Positions 8,004-17,361 of a stretch of DNA of 64,000 bases are shown in pieces. The stretch is from Paenibacillus castaneae (GTDB taxonomy: Bacteria; Bacillota; Bacilli; Paenibacillales; Paenibacillaceae): the NCBI RefSeq assembly GCF_002884445.1, contig NZ_KZ614144.1, forward strand, positions 6,228,920 to 6,292,919. Reading direction: 5' to 3'. The notes beneath the pieces were generated by a model that did not search any database, was not told where the DNA came from, and worked only from the letters and a program-made list of their open reading frames with translations. Position 1 is the first letter of the stretch; the number at the start of each line of letters is the position of its first letter. The position numbers and the translations under genes are program-made.

Positions 8004-9386
8004 CTATTCTTCCTTATCCTTCACGCCTAGCTTGAATTTCGTTACCTTTAATTGCCCATCTCGGTAAAATGAAACCTCAATCTCGTCGCCAATTTTCTTC
8101 TTCGTGTACAAATACTTGCGAAGCTCCATGGTGCTGCCTATCGGCTGTTTATCCAGCTTCACGATCACATCATTGAACACAAGCCCCGCATCCTTAGCAG
8201 GTCCGACTGCTTCCAGTACAATGACGCCATTATATACCTCATCAGGCAGCATCAGCCCCGGCGGGGCCTCTTCGTCACTGCCTTTAGCATCACTGTCCGC
8301 TTCATCCCTCTCGGCAGAAGCATCGTCATTCTCTTCTGGAAGCACAATGCCGTCACTAGGATTGCCGAATGCATCACTCAATGATTGCTGGTTCCAGTAT
8401 TGCTCCAAATCCATTGTTGTCACACCGAGGAATGGACGAGCCACATATCCATCCTTAATTAGACTCTCCACGATCGGCATAGCCAGATTGATCGGAATAG
8501 CGAAGCCTATCCCCTCTACGCCAAAGTCAGCGATCTTCATGCTGTTGATTCCGACAACACGTCCGTTCAGATCGATCAACGGTCCACCGCTGTTGCCTTG
8601 GTTAATGGAAGCATCAATTTGAATGACTTCCTGCTCCCAATCGTAATCACCATCTTGGTTTAATGAAACGGGCACAATTTGCTTCGTCTTGCTAACGCTG
8701 CCCGTCGTTACGGACTCTCCAAGTCCGAGCGGATTCCCTATTGCGATTATATACTCGGCTGGGCGCAGTGTAGATGAATCACCAATCTCTGCAACGACGT
8801 CAATACCCTTAGAATCAATCTCCAACACAGCTAAATCTGTCATTAGATCCTTGCCGACAATGCGGGCTTCCCGCTTCTCGCCATTCATTAACACAACTTT
8901 CACTGACTGTGCTTGATCGATAACATGATAATTCGTTATAATGATTGCTTTTCCGTTCTTCTTGCTAATAATAACGCCTGATCCAATGCCTGCTTCACGC
9001 AGAATAGTATTTCCCTCATCCTTCTTGGGTTTCTTGCCATTACCCAAACCAAGCTTAAACATTTGCTCGTTAATGACGCTTACGACGGCTGGCCTTACTT
9101 TTGCAGAGGCTTGTATAGGACGCTCAAGCGGATCAACGGTTTGAAAGGCGCCTGATACTGGGAAGGATGACCTTCCAAGACTAAGCCCGCTTCCTCCGCC
9201 AAAGAACACACCGAACAGCAGCGTTGCTGCTACTGCGCTAGTGAAGGATGATACGAATGCAATACGGACAGTAGACCATTTTTGCCTACCGCTTCTATAT
9301 GGAAAAGAAAGGTCTTTTTTCTTACTCTCACGCGAAGTACGCTTGGATACTTTAGTGGAATAAAAATCGTCGTCGAATAAGCTCAT
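8004..9386 (-). CDS. htrA: HtrA/DegP-type membrane-anchored serine protease
   Basis: A 460-residue protein: a basic cytoplasmic N-terminus, one membrane anchor (about residues 41-63), a trypsin-like domain and a C-terminal PDZ domain (about 360-455). The catalytic triad is visible as His154 (NYHVID), Asp184 (TDLAVLEI) and Ser266 (QGNSGGPL). An acidic Asp/Glu/Ala/Ser-rich insertion (about residues 345-378) splits the start of the PDZ region. HtrA proteases degrade misfolded exported proteins at the cell surface. Its position after the wal operon matches yyxA of Bacillus subtilis. Here a plus-strand gene intervenes, so it needs its own promoter; CssR control is common in the family but no operator was identified. 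Confidence 0.93.
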   Translation of the reverse strand: MSLFDDDFYSTKVSKRTSRESKKKDLSFPYRSGRQKWSTVRIAFVSSFTSAVAATLLFGVFFGGGSGLSLGRSSFPVSGAFQTVDPLERPIQASAKVRPAVVSVINEQMFKLGLGNGKKPKKDEGNTILREAGIGSGVIISKKNGKAIIITNYHVIDQAQSVKVVLMNGEKREARIVGKDLMTDLAVLEIDSKGIDVVAEIGDSSTLRPAEYIIAIGNPLGLGESVTTGSVSKTKQIVPVSLNQDGDYDWEQEVIQIDASINQGNSGGPLIDLNGRVVGINSMKIADFGVEGIGFAIPINLAMPIVESLIKDGYVARPFLGVTTMDLEQYWNQQSLSDAFGNPSDGIVLPEENDDASAERDEADSDAKGSDEEAPPGLMLPDEVYNGVIVLEAVGPAKDAGLVFNDVIVKLDKQPIGSTMELRKYLYTKKKIGDEIEVSFYRDGQLKVTKFKLGVKDKEE

Positions 9387-9550
9387 TACGATCGCCCCTC
9401 TCGATGCCTAAAGCATCAAGACTATTTTTTTCAATCTAGGAATGTTTTCGGAAGATTGGACTAAAATAATAATAGATTCAAAAAATTACAGAAGACGGAT
9501 TTGCGATAGGAATAGTCCAAGCCCGTTACTGTCTAAGGAGAGATGCCGTA

Positions 9551-9772
9551 ATGAAAGCCAAAACGCCTGTCGCTTGGGAGCATGTGCAGCTTGCTGCCAA
9601 GCTAGCAGATTTGAAGGATGATCACTACCGTACCGTTCTCACATTAAGTGCAATGCTAGAATTGTTCATAGACAAAGGCATCATTACAAGAGAAGAACTC
9701 AGCGCCAAAGCCGATGCGCTTGATGCGCAGCTTGAGTCGCTTATTTCCGCTTCACTTCATCCCATGGGGTAG
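9551..9772 (+). CDS. Small acidic helical protein of unknown function
   Basis: A 73-residue protein with a good ribosome binding site (AAGGAGAG, 9 bases before ATG). It reads as two or three helices (HVQLAAKLADLKDDHYRTVL, then LELFIDKGIITREEL and ADALDAQLESL). There is no Cys, signal peptide or membrane span. The FIDKGIITREEL motif resembles the short helical hairpins of nitrile-hydratase-subunit-like or adaptor segments, but I cannot assign it. Its last 32 bases overlap the 3' end of walJ on the other strand, so the two mRNAs are antisense there. Confidence 0.65.
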   Translation: MKAKTPVAWEHVQLAAKLADLKDDHYRTVLTLSAMLELFIDKGIITREELSAKADALDAQLESLISASLHPMG

Positions 9773-10547
9773 GTCTGTCGTGATACGTTGCACGCAGCGG
9801 ATTTTCATCCTTCTTATAAAATATTCCGTTGTCCTCTAATATAGTATTCACGGTAAGCATGGCTAAATCCATTAAGTTATGATCAAGGCTAAGATGAGCC
9901 AAATAGACACGTTTTGTTCGATCCGTCATAAGCTCAAGCAAAGCTTCGCCCGCTGCCACATTGGATAAATGGCCGACATCACTAAGTATACGCCTTTTCG
10001 TATTCCAAGGATAACGGCCCATGCGCAGCATTTCCGTATCGTGATTTGATTCTAGTACAAGCACATCAGAATCTATAATATGCTTTTTCACTTTTTCGCT
10101 TACATATCCAAGATCGGTTGCTAGACTCAGCTTCTCGCCGTTCTCAATAAAGCAATAGCCTACCGGCTCCGCCGCATCGTGTGAGATCGGATAAGATTGC
10201 ACCAACATCGTACCGAAGGCGATCTCTTCTCCTGTCTCCATAAAAACCCGCTTCTCTGCGGCAATTGTACCGACATGCCGCTCCATGGCAGCCCACGTCG
10301 CCTCATTCGCATAGATCGGCAGCTCATATTTCCTTGCAAAAGCACCCAAGCCTTTAATATGATCCGAATGCTCATGCGTGACGACCAGCGCGTCCAATTG
10401 ATGGCCCGCAATTCCGCGTTCACGCATCAGCTCATCCAGCTTCTTCGCACTCATTCCTGCATCGACTAGCACTGTCTTCTCATTACCCTGCACAATCGTC
10501 GCATTGCCTGTCGATCCGCTTCCCAACACCGTAAATCGCAATCCCAT
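9741..10547 (-). CDS. walJ: Metallo-beta-lactamase-fold hydrolase WalJ (YycJ)
   Basis: A 268-residue MBL-fold protein with the metal motif THEHSDH (His58, His60, Asp62 and His63) and later ligands including NHDTEML and YLAHLSLDHN. It is the last gene of the walRKHIJ operon. In Bacillus and Streptococcus, WalJ homologues affect coordination of cell division with replication, and a DNA 5'-to-3' exonuclease activity has been proposed. The start is MGLRFTVLGSGS. It follows walI after a short gap and overlaps a convergent small gene at its 3' end. No clear terminator was seen. Confidence 0.93.
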   Translation of the reverse strand: MGLRFTVLGSGSTGNATIVQGNEKTVLVDAGMSAKKLDELMRERGIAGHQLDALVVTHEHSDHIKGLGAFARKYELPIYANEATWAAMERHVGTIAAEKRVFMETGEEIAFGTMLVQSYPISHDAAEPVGYCFIENGEKLSLATDLGYVSEKVKKHIIDSDVLVLESNHDTEMLRMGRYPWNTKRRILSDVGHLSNVAAGEALLELMTDRTKRVYLAHLSLDHNLMDLAMLTVNTILEDNGIFYKKDENPLRATYHDRPTPWDEVKRK

Positions 10548-10580
10548 AGCTACTCTGTCCTGTCCCTTCTCACGCTCCCG

Positions 10581-11336
10581 CTAATGTAAACCGTTTGCTG
10601 CCGTTTCTGCTTTCACTTCATCTGTTGACACTTCCCCGCTAATCGCGTGGACATAAAACGGCGGAGCGTTCTCTAGTAATACACGCCAAGATGGTGCCGC
10701 TACCTGCTTCTCGGAATCAAAAATTTGTCCGTGATAGCCAAGCTGTATATCGGTAATTACCGCACCATCGGGCAAATAGGTTTCAATTAAGCTGCCCACA
10801 ACCTTAACGGCTGGGAGAACCTGCTTCTCCTCGCCAATTCCAAGCAGCTCAATTCGATCCTGCTGAAAGGCTGTTATTTTCTGATTGCTAATACTAAGCT
10901 CCAGCTTCACATCGAACATCGGATGGCCATCAACCACACGATTCAAAGAAAATACATCAACGCTGCTGTTCTTCAAATCAAATACATACTGGTCGAGGTC
11001 TGGTATTCGGCTTCCAAGAGTTTTCTTTAATTCGGAACGCGAGTATATAACCTTACTGTCGACCGGTGTCTCCAGCATGACGGGCTCAACATTATCACGA
11101 GAATCCGACTGGAGCAAATAGTTTAAATCGCCGAGCTTTGGTGTTTCAAGCGGCAGATTGGCTTCCAGTGAAATATGCTTCTGCTGCATCAGCAGGATCT
11201 TATCCTGCGGCAATTCCGCCGTATTGACATTGACATGCAGTTGTTCTCGAATATCAAGCCACAGCTGATATCCAAGCAGTATATTAAGCAGCAGAAATGA
11301 AATAATAAGCACATTTTTCGCTCGTCCCCAATCCAC
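10581..11336 (-). CDS. walI: WalI (YycI), membrane regulator of the WalK kinase
   Basis: A 251-residue protein with one N-terminal membrane helix (about residues 9-28, KNVLIISFLLLNILLGYQLW) and an extracytoplasmic YycI domain. WalI and WalH form a membrane complex with WalK and restrain its activity in Bacillus subtilis. The MDWGRAKN opening is characteristic. It lies 46 bp after walH in the same operon. Confidence 0.93.
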   Translation of the reverse strand: MDWGRAKNVLIISFLLLNILLGYQLWLDIREQLHVNVNTAELPQDKILLMQQKHISLEANLPLETPKLGDLNYLLQSDSRDNVEPVMLETPVDSKVIYSRSELKKTLGSRIPDLDQYVFDLKNSSVDVFSLNRVVDGHPMFDVKLELSISNQKITAFQQDRIELLGIGEEKQVLPAVKVVGSLIETYLPDGAVITDIQLGYHGQIFDSEKQVAAPSWRVLLENAPPFYVHAISGEVSTDEVKAETAANGLH

Positions 11337-11382
11337 TCGCCCTCACCTCCGCCCCTATCTTATTACACTTATCCTTCGTCAT

Positions 11383-12789
11383 TTAACCTTCATTTTCAAG
11401 CTTTCCAACGGCAGCCTTGTCACTATCCGGCGCTCCCGCTGCATCATTTTCTTTACTCGGCTCGTCCTCAACTGGCGGTGGGGGCTCATAACCGACTGGG
11501 TAAGGCTCAAGCAGCATTTCCTCTGTGCCATCCGTAAGACGGACAGCCCATACAGGCAGAAATTGCAGCCGCTTATCGTCTATCGGCAATGCCTGCAGCG
11601 CCGGGAATAAAGCTGTCACTTCGCTGCGCCTTGAGTAATTTCTCAGCTTCTCCAGCAACGCCTCGCCGCCCGGCAGCCATCTTACTTGCCGTGATTCCGA
11701 TTGCTCGGCAAGCGTGATCATGGACCGCGCATATTCAGTCACAACTCCCTGCTGCAGCGTAAGCCGCATATAGCCATAACGGAATGGCGCTGCTGCAATA
11801 ACAGGATACTGCTCCACATATTGTTTGAATTTAATATACTTGCCTTCGCTGCCGGACTCCGCGTTTACGAAGCGGTGAACGCCGTCCCAGCCGCCATGAT
11901 TGTTAACGAAATCGACGGAAGCATATACATTGTCGCTCAGCAAATTTTCTAAGCTTTGTGGCGCGGCAGGGTCGGTATAGCTGATCCACATGCCATTCTG
12001 CTCTACCTGCAAGCCTCGTTTGCCGTCTGTGAATATAAGCGAGCCGCTCCGATCCTCGAATGCCCTTGATGTGCTTGGATCAAAGAACAGGCCGCGCTGC
12101 ATTAATTCAGGTGAGTAAATTTCGTAAGGAAATACGATTTCGGTCGATTGAATCGGATCGATCGGAATATATAATTCATCGCCCATCATCGTGTACTTCG
12201 GCTGGAACTGCCCGAAGCCCACGTAATCCTGCACATCGCGCACGGTTAAGTCCGCTCGTACCGATTCATAGACCATTTGGCCATCCGCACTGAAGAAGAA
12301 CGTACGAATCTCCTCGGTGCCGGTTGTTTTGAAAATCCATATCCGATCAATGGTCTCATTCAAGAAGAGCAGATCGCCTTCCACCTTTAATAGCTTTTGG
12401 AGCAGTTCCACTGGAATGCCTTTGTCGAAGCGCAGCTCGATACCGATATCATTCTTCCTGACCTCGTCCCAATTGAGCATATTGGCGGGACTTCGCTGGA
12501 AGCCTTTGAACTCCCTGCCTTGTATGCGCTGGTTCAGAATAATCTCATAGAACTGCGTACCCGGATAAATGACCGTATGCTGGTTATTGCCCATATGGAT
12601 AATAAGCTCCTCCGGGAATATAACACTCTCTACGCTCTTCGCTGATCCCATTGGTTCCGCATTGACATAATCCTGATCACTCCTGACCGTTGCGCCAAGT
12701 CCTGGCATGCTGTAAGCAAGCAAGTAGCTCTGCAATAAGCTGAGCACGACAAGAACAATGAGCGTTGTGGTCTTCAATCTCTCTCTCAT
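11383..12789 (-). CDS. walH: WalH (YycH), membrane regulator of the WalK kinase
   Basis: A 468-residue protein with one N-terminal membrane helix (about residues 8-27) and a large extracytoplasmic YycH domain. The C-terminus is an acidic, Pro/Glu/Asp-rich low-complexity tail (PPPPVEDEPSKEND). Its ATG overlaps the walK stop by 4 bp, indicating translational coupling. In related bacteria it works with WalI to modulate WalK. Confidence 0.93.
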   Translation of the reverse strand: MRERLKTTTLIVLVVLSLLQSYLLAYSMPGLGATVRSDQDYVNAEPMGSAKSVESVIFPEELIIHMGNNQHTVIYPGTQFYEIILNQRIQGREFKGFQRSPANMLNWDEVRKNDIGIELRFDKGIPVELLQKLLKVEGDLLFLNETIDRIWIFKTTGTEEIRTFFFSADGQMVYESVRADLTVRDVQDYVGFGQFQPKYTMMGDELYIPIDPIQSTEIVFPYEIYSPELMQRGLFFDPSTSRAFEDRSGSLIFTDGKRGLQVEQNGMWISYTDPAAPQSLENLLSDNVYASVDFVNNHGGWDGVHRFVNAESGSEGKYIKFKQYVEQYPVIAAAPFRYGYMRLTLQQGVVTEYARSMITLAEQSESRQVRWLPGGEALLEKLRNYSRRSEVTALFPALQALPIDDKRLQFLPVWAVRLTDGTEEMLLEPYPVGYEPPPPVEDEPSKENDAAGAPDSDKAAVGKLENEG

Positions 12790-14636
12790 GCCAGATCTCC
12801 CCCCTCTTGCAGCAACGGAAGAGTGAACGTGACCGTTGTTCCCTCGTTGAGCTCAGAATGAAGGGAGATCGTACCGCTATGCGCTTTAACAATTTCCCGG
12901 GCAATGGAGAGACCGAGTCCCGTTCCTCCCATATTTCGTGAGCGCGCCTTATCTACGCGATAGAAACGGTCAAATATGCGATTCAAATCCTTTTTTGGAA
13001 TACCAATACCGGTATCCTTGACGCTAATTGCAAGCGCTGACGAATCGCCCGACTTCTTAGCCAGCAGCTCAATCTTGCCGCCATCCAGCGTATACTTGAT
13101 GGCATTGGAAAATAAATTATCAAGCACCTGGTCAATTTGGTCGCGATCGAGCCACGCGGATTCCAAGCCTCGATCCACTAGAACGGATGCTTTGATCGAT
13201 TTCTGTCGAAGCTGGAATGAGAAGCGGTCTGCCACCTCATCCAGCATGTCATGTATATTGGTCTGTCTTCTGCGAAGCGGCGCTTGATTGGAATCAAGCC
13301 GCGACAGATGCAGCAGGTCCGTAACGAGTCTTATCATTCGTTCGGTCTCATTACGAATAACGCCGACGAACCTTTCAGAAAGCTCCCGCTCCTCAAGCGC
13401 ACCGTCATTGAGCGCTTCCGCATAGCTCTTAATCGTCGTGAGCGGCGTGCGCAGCTCATGCGACACATTCGCAACGAATTGACGCCTTGATTGCTCCAGC
13501 TTTTCTTGTTCGGTTACATCCTGAAGCACGGCAATCGTCCCCGTAATGCCTTTGTCACGTCGATGGATCGGCGTGAATGTCGCTCTCAGCATGCCCTCGT
13601 TGCTGTCGCCTATCTCCTGCTCATCGAAGTTGTGCTCGATAAGCAGCGTCTGACCGCGACCTTGCTGCAGCTCAAGCAGCTTCTGCTCCGAGAGCTCGAA
13701 TAGCTCGGATAGTTCATAGCCCTCGCAGTTCGGAATCTCAAGCAGCTCCAGCGCGCGTCTATTCCAAATGATGATTTTGCCATGCTCGTCCGCGGCAACA
13801 ACACCGTCACTCATATTCGAGAGGATGGAAGCCAGCTTCTCGTTTTCTTCCTCATTGACGGAGAGAGCTTCCTTCAGCCGTATCGTCATATCATTAAACG
13901 CCATACTAAGCCTGCCGATCTCATCATCGCCAAGCACAGGCACCTTTAGGTCGAATTTACCTTCAGCAACTGCCTCCGCTTGCCGGGTAAGGCCTTGAAT
14001 CGGATTCGTAATCGTGTGCGCCAGCAGAATACCAAGCACACCGGTTAAGCCAAGCGCAATCAGCGTACCCGAGAAGAAGATTTGATTCACCCTATTTACG
14101 GTCTCATAAAGATCGTTCATAGAAGCAACGACATATACAGCACCGACCACTTTATCATTCAAGGTTACCGGCTGAGCAATCATTTTCTTTCGAATATTGT
14201 CTTCATCTATAATTTCTTCTTCATTATCGGGAATGTTCTGCAGCGCCCGGCTGACCGCAAGCGATTTATTTTTCTTGCTTCCGATATCAGACTGATGGCC
14301 TTGAAGCGAGGTGGCGACCAGCCTGCCGTTGGAATCCAGCACTTGTACCTCGGCGCCGCTTATACTGAATAAGTTGCGTACGACTAGGCTTAGATCCTCT
14401 GTCGTGCTCTCTGGCGAGTCGCTTTCCGTATCCGGCTTGGCCGCAAGGCTCGGAGCAGCAAATTTGGATAAAATATCCGCTTGCTCCTTCAGGTTGTTCG
14501 TGAAGCTGGATATTAACGAATTTTTGACCGTACTGATGAAATAGACGCCGATCAGCTGCATCGCAACCAGAATGAGCAGCAAGTAAATAATGACGAGCTT
14601 TACTTGGATTGTACGGAAAAAGCTTTTGCCTTTCAT
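12786..14636 (-). CDS. walK: Sensor histidine kinase WalK (YycG)
   Basis: A 616-residue kinase. The order is TM1 (about 13-33), an extracytoplasmic sensor (about 34-185), TM2 (about 187-209), HAMP (about 208-262), PAS (about 265-375), HisKA with phospho-acceptor His393 (NVSHELRTPL), and HATPase_c with DTGIGIPKKDL and GGTGLGLSIA boxes. WalK senses cell-wall state (lipid II or division status in studied species) and phosphorylates WalR, controlling autolysins and wall metabolism; the system is essential in Bacillota. ATGA overlaps join it to walR upstream and walH downstream. The extracellular loop carries a Ser/Glu/Asp-rich insertion near residue 70. Confidence 0.96.
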   Translation of the reverse strand: MKGKSFFRTIQVKLVIIYLLLILVAMQLIGVYFISTVKNSLISSFTNNLKEQADILSKFAAPSLAAKPDTESDSPESTTEDLSLVVRNLFSISGAEVQVLDSNGRLVATSLQGHQSDIGSKKNKSLAVSRALQNIPDNEEEIIDEDNIRKKMIAQPVTLNDKVVGAVYVVASMNDLYETVNRVNQIFFSGTLIALGLTGVLGILLAHTITNPIQGLTRQAEAVAEGKFDLKVPVLGDDEIGRLSMAFNDMTIRLKEALSVNEEENEKLASILSNMSDGVVAADEHGKIIIWNRRALELLEIPNCEGYELSELFELSEQKLLELQQGRGQTLLIEHNFDEQEIGDSNEGMLRATFTPIHRRDKGITGTIAVLQDVTEQEKLEQSRRQFVANVSHELRTPLTTIKSYAEALNDGALEERELSERFVGVIRNETERMIRLVTDLLHLSRLDSNQAPLRRRQTNIHDMLDEVADRFSFQLRQKSIKASVLVDRGLESAWLDRDQIDQVLDNLFSNAIKYTLDGGKIELLAKKSGDSSALAISVKDTGIGIPKKDLNRIFDRFYRVDKARSRNMGGTGLGLSIAREIVKAHSGTISLHSELNEGTTVTFTLPLLQEGGDLA

Positions 14637-15397
14637 CCTGGACCGAAGCCCCCGGACTTGGAATTACGCATCATATAACCGAGTCCGCGCCGAGTCATAA
14701 TATATTCGGGACGGCTCGGATCATCCTCGATTTTCTCTCGCAATCTGCGGATGGTTACATCAACTGTCCGTACATCGCCGAAGTACTCAAACCCCCATAC
14801 CGCTTGCAGCAAATGCTCGCGTGTCATCACCTTGCCGCTGTTGCGAGCCATGTAATAGACAAGCTCATATTCGCGATGCGTAAGATCAAGCGGCTCGCCG
14901 TCCTTATAGACCACATACATATCCGTATCAACGAACAGATTAAACAGCTTGAAGCCCTGCTGCTCCGAAGGGCTGTCTGAAGCTCCATTGCTGTTAGCAT
15001 CGCCGCTAATTCCCGCTTCTAATTCCGCCGGCTTCTGCTGTCTCCGTAGATGCGCCTTTACTCGCGCCAATAATTCCCGCGTACTGAACGGCTTGGTCAC
15101 ATAATCGTCCGCGCCAAGCTCCAGTCCCAGCACTTTATCGATTTCCGTATCTTTAGCCGTAAGCATAATAATGGGCATATGCAGCTTTGTACGCACCTCG
15201 CGGCATACATCCATGCCATCCTTAACAGGCAGCATTAAATCCAGCAGAATCAGGTCCGGCTTCTCCTCGAATGCCAGCCTTACCGCTTCGCCGCCATCGA
15301 AGGCGCATATGACCTGATGCCCTTCCTTCTCCAAATTAAACTTTATGATATCTGCTATCGGCTGTTCGTCATCGACCACTAATATTTTTCCGTGCAT
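14633..15397 (-). CDS. walR: Response regulator WalR (YycF)
   Basis: A 254-residue OmpR-family regulator. The receiver domain has acidic residues VVDDEQ, phospho-acceptor Asp53 (LLDLMLPVKDG) and the conserved Lys in YVTKPFS. The winged-helix DNA-binding domain ends in VRTVDVTIRRLREKIEDDP. A roughly 20-residue Gly/Asn/Ser linker insertion (about 125-148) makes it longer than the Bacillus protein (about 235). First gene of the wal operon, overlapping walK by 4 bp. A candidate promoter upstream (TTGTGA, 19 bp, TAAAAT) has a long spacer and is not listed separately. Confidence 0.96.
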   Translation of the reverse strand: MHGKILVVDDEQPIADIIKFNLEKEGHQVICAFDGGEAVRLAFEEKPDLILLDLMLPVKDGMDVCREVRTKLHMPIIMLTAKDTEIDKVLGLELGADDYVTKPFSTRELLARVKAHLRRQQKPAELEAGISGDANSNGASDSPSEQQGFKLFNLFVDTDMYVVYKDGEPLDLTHREYELVYYMARNSGKVMTREHLLQAVWGFEYFGDVRTVDVTIRRLREKIEDDPSRPEYIMTRRGLGYMMRNSKSGGFGPG

Positions 15398-15585
15398 CGT
15401 TACACCCGCCCGTCGCTTGTCCTTTTAAAATCTCTTTTCATGCATTTCTACTATTGTATGTCTATCTATTGCCATCACCTTCTTACATCTCTTCTATTTT
15501 AACACACGTTATCCCTTCCTTCACAATGAATCTTCCCTCATGGCAGCAAGAGTTTTGCAAGCACTCCGTCATAGGACTACAGCAC

Positions 15586-15624
15586 AAAAAAAAGAATCAC
15601 TAAGCCGAAGCTTTCATGATTCTT
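15586..15624 (-). terminator. Terminator of the M23 peptidase gene
   Basis: On the minus strand AGAATCA pairs with TGATTCT. An inner AAGC-TTCG-GCTT tetraloop stem sits within the hairpin, and eight T follow. It separates this gene from walR. Confidence 0.93.
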
Positions 15625-15648
15625 TCTGCATATTTATGGGTATAAGTT

Positions 15649-17217
15649 TTATAAGTACTTTAGCGGATTTTGTAAAACACCGTTCTTGTGAACCTCGAAA
15701 TGCAAATGAACGCCTGTCGAATTGCCTGTGCTGCCCATAATGGCTATTTTATCGCCCTTTTCGACAACTGCACCTTTCTTGACTCCGAAGGAGCTAAGGT
15801 GGCCATACACGGTTTTATAGCCATTCTTATGATCAATAATAATGGCATTGCCTAAGCCCGGTTTTTTACCTACAAACTCAACGACGCCGTTATCGGCAGC
15901 ATGTATATTCTTGTCGCCTGTAAGGTCGATGCCGTTATGATTACGGCCCCAACGTTGCCCGAACTTGCTAGTCAGTCTAGAATTGGTTACTGGCATAGCG
16001 AAACGGCCGGAGCCTTCACCTAAGACAACCTTCGTGCCGCGCATAACGATCTTCGGCTGTGCTTCTTCAATAACTTCTTTCGTTAACAGCTCTTCGGAAA
16101 CCACATAACCGTTCTGCTTCACGATTTTGTACGTCATTCGCTTAGAGCCAGCTTTGCCTTCTGAGATTGTTTTGGACTCGCCGGCACGCATATTTTCACT
16201 TTTTTTAATTTCAACTGGCGGCTCAATCGTCTCAATCTCCACTAAATTTTCAACCGTTTTTACGGTAAGCTCCGGCTGAAGCACAGTGAGATCAAGTACA
16301 TCGCCAACCGTCAGCTTGTCATCTTTAATCCACGTATTGTTCTCATAAATAACCTGCGGTGAAATATTGAATTTCTGGGCAATACAGCCGACACAATCGC
16401 CAGCTACTACCGTGTATTTGGTTGGTTGAATACTGCCTTGAACGAGTAATTTATAAATCGCTTCTGCTTCCATAATTTCCGATGGATCGGTATCAATCGT
16501 TTCAGTTAGAACCGTCTCCATAAATTCGACTTCCGTTACTTCGCGGCCTGGTGTTTTGGACACAGGCTTGTCCGCTGTTTTGGCAGCCTCATTAGGATTA
16601 TAAGCCAGCGCTCTAACTTCTTTGGCACTCTGCTTCGCAGCCGCCAGCTTTGGTGCAAATTTGCTTTGCACTCTTGTCAAAATCTCATCTGCTGTCTGTT
16701 CATCCTTCACGATGCCAATTACTTTGCCGTCAACCTTCACCTCGACGCCAACGGCGTGAGAAGTGAATAATCCTTCCAGCTTCTTTAACGTTTCCTCTGT
16801 TTGAGGTGCTGCTTTGTATGCACTGTCGACTTCATATGTAATGTTGCCGGTATCCAGTATCATGTTGATATCTGGATTAGCTTGCTGCACTTCTTCTGCT
16901 TCTAATAGAACTAACTGCTCGACTGCATCTGGATTATCTACGGTTCCAACGACTGTTCCATCTATATATACGTTATAATACTCGACTGTGTGTGCTTGAA
17001 CATATTGGATGCCGCTAAATCCGGCTACTGTGAGGAGTACGAGCGCCCCGCCCGTCAACTGAACCGACTTCTTCCGCCAAAATGACGCAGATGTCTTGTC
17101 GCTAACGGATTGTTGCTGTGTCTTGCCATCCAAGTGTTGCGATCGGTCATGTCTAAAGTACTGAATCGCTTGATTCCATACTTTCTTTATCCGACCTTGG
17201 TCCCTGAAAACGGTCAT
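15649..17217 (-). CDS. Envelope M23 metallopeptidase with LysM and G5 domains
   Basis: The start is set at the ATG of MTVFRDQGRIKK (17217) because AAAGGAG lies 7 bases upstream; a longer reading to 17268 lacks a site. About 522 residues: a cytoplasmic stretch, one membrane segment (VQLTGGALVLLTVAGFSGI), a helical extracytoplasmic region, a LysM module (YTVVAGDCVGCIAQKFNIS, then DVLDL), a G5 domain (TISEGKAGSKRMTYKI) and a C-terminal M23 lysostaphin-type peptidase. Zinc ligands are visible in HNGIDLTGD and GVHLHFEV. Such enzymes cleave peptidoglycan cross-bridges or bind wall. It lies directly upstream of walR and may belong to the WalR regulon, but no WalR box was found. Confidence 0.88.
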   Translation of the reverse strand: MTVFRDQGRIKKVWNQAIQYFRHDRSQHLDGKTQQQSVSDKTSASFWRKKSVQLTGGALVLLTVAGFSGIQYVQAHTVEYYNVYIDGTVVGTVDNPDAVEQLVLLEAEEVQQANPDINMILDTGNITYEVDSAYKAAPQTEETLKKLEGLFTSHAVGVEVKVDGKVIGIVKDEQTADEILTRVQSKFAPKLAAAKQSAKEVRALAYNPNEAAKTADKPVSKTPGREVTEVEFMETVLTETIDTDPSEIMEAEAIYKLLVQGSIQPTKYTVVAGDCVGCIAQKFNISPQVIYENNTWIKDDKLTVGDVLDLTVLQPELTVKTVENLVEIETIEPPVEIKKSENMRAGESKTISEGKAGSKRMTYKIVKQNGYVVSEELLTKEVIEEAQPKIVMRGTKVVLGEGSGRFAMPVTNSRLTSKFGQRWGRNHNGIDLTGDKNIHAADNGVVEFVGKKPGLGNAIIIDHKNGYKTVYGHLSSFGVKKGAVVEKGDKIAIMGSTGNSTGVHLHFEVHKNGVLQNPLKYL

Positions 17218-17269
17218 GATTGTCTCCTTTTCGCGCGCAATTGCCACTATTTTTCTAGATTCCAACATG

Positions 17270-17305
17270 AAAAAAAGGCGAATGATCCCGTTCGGATCGC
17301 TCGCC
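17270..17305 (-). terminator. Terminator of the preceding hypothetical gene
   Basis: On the minus strand AGGCGAGCGATCC pairs with GGATCATTCGCCT, with mismatches in the middle of the stem and a GAACG-type loop, followed by seven T. It lies past the stop of the gene ending at 17362. Confidence 0.92.
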
Positions 17306-17361
17306 TAATACTTTATCATACCCCTAACAACTCGGGCAACCTTTACACAACGTTCAAAATA

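Noticed and set aside
17218..17268. N-terminal extension of the M23 peptidase
   Set aside because: The AAAGGAG site lies inside the extension and serves the ATG at 17217; part of the extension overlaps the upstream terminator region.
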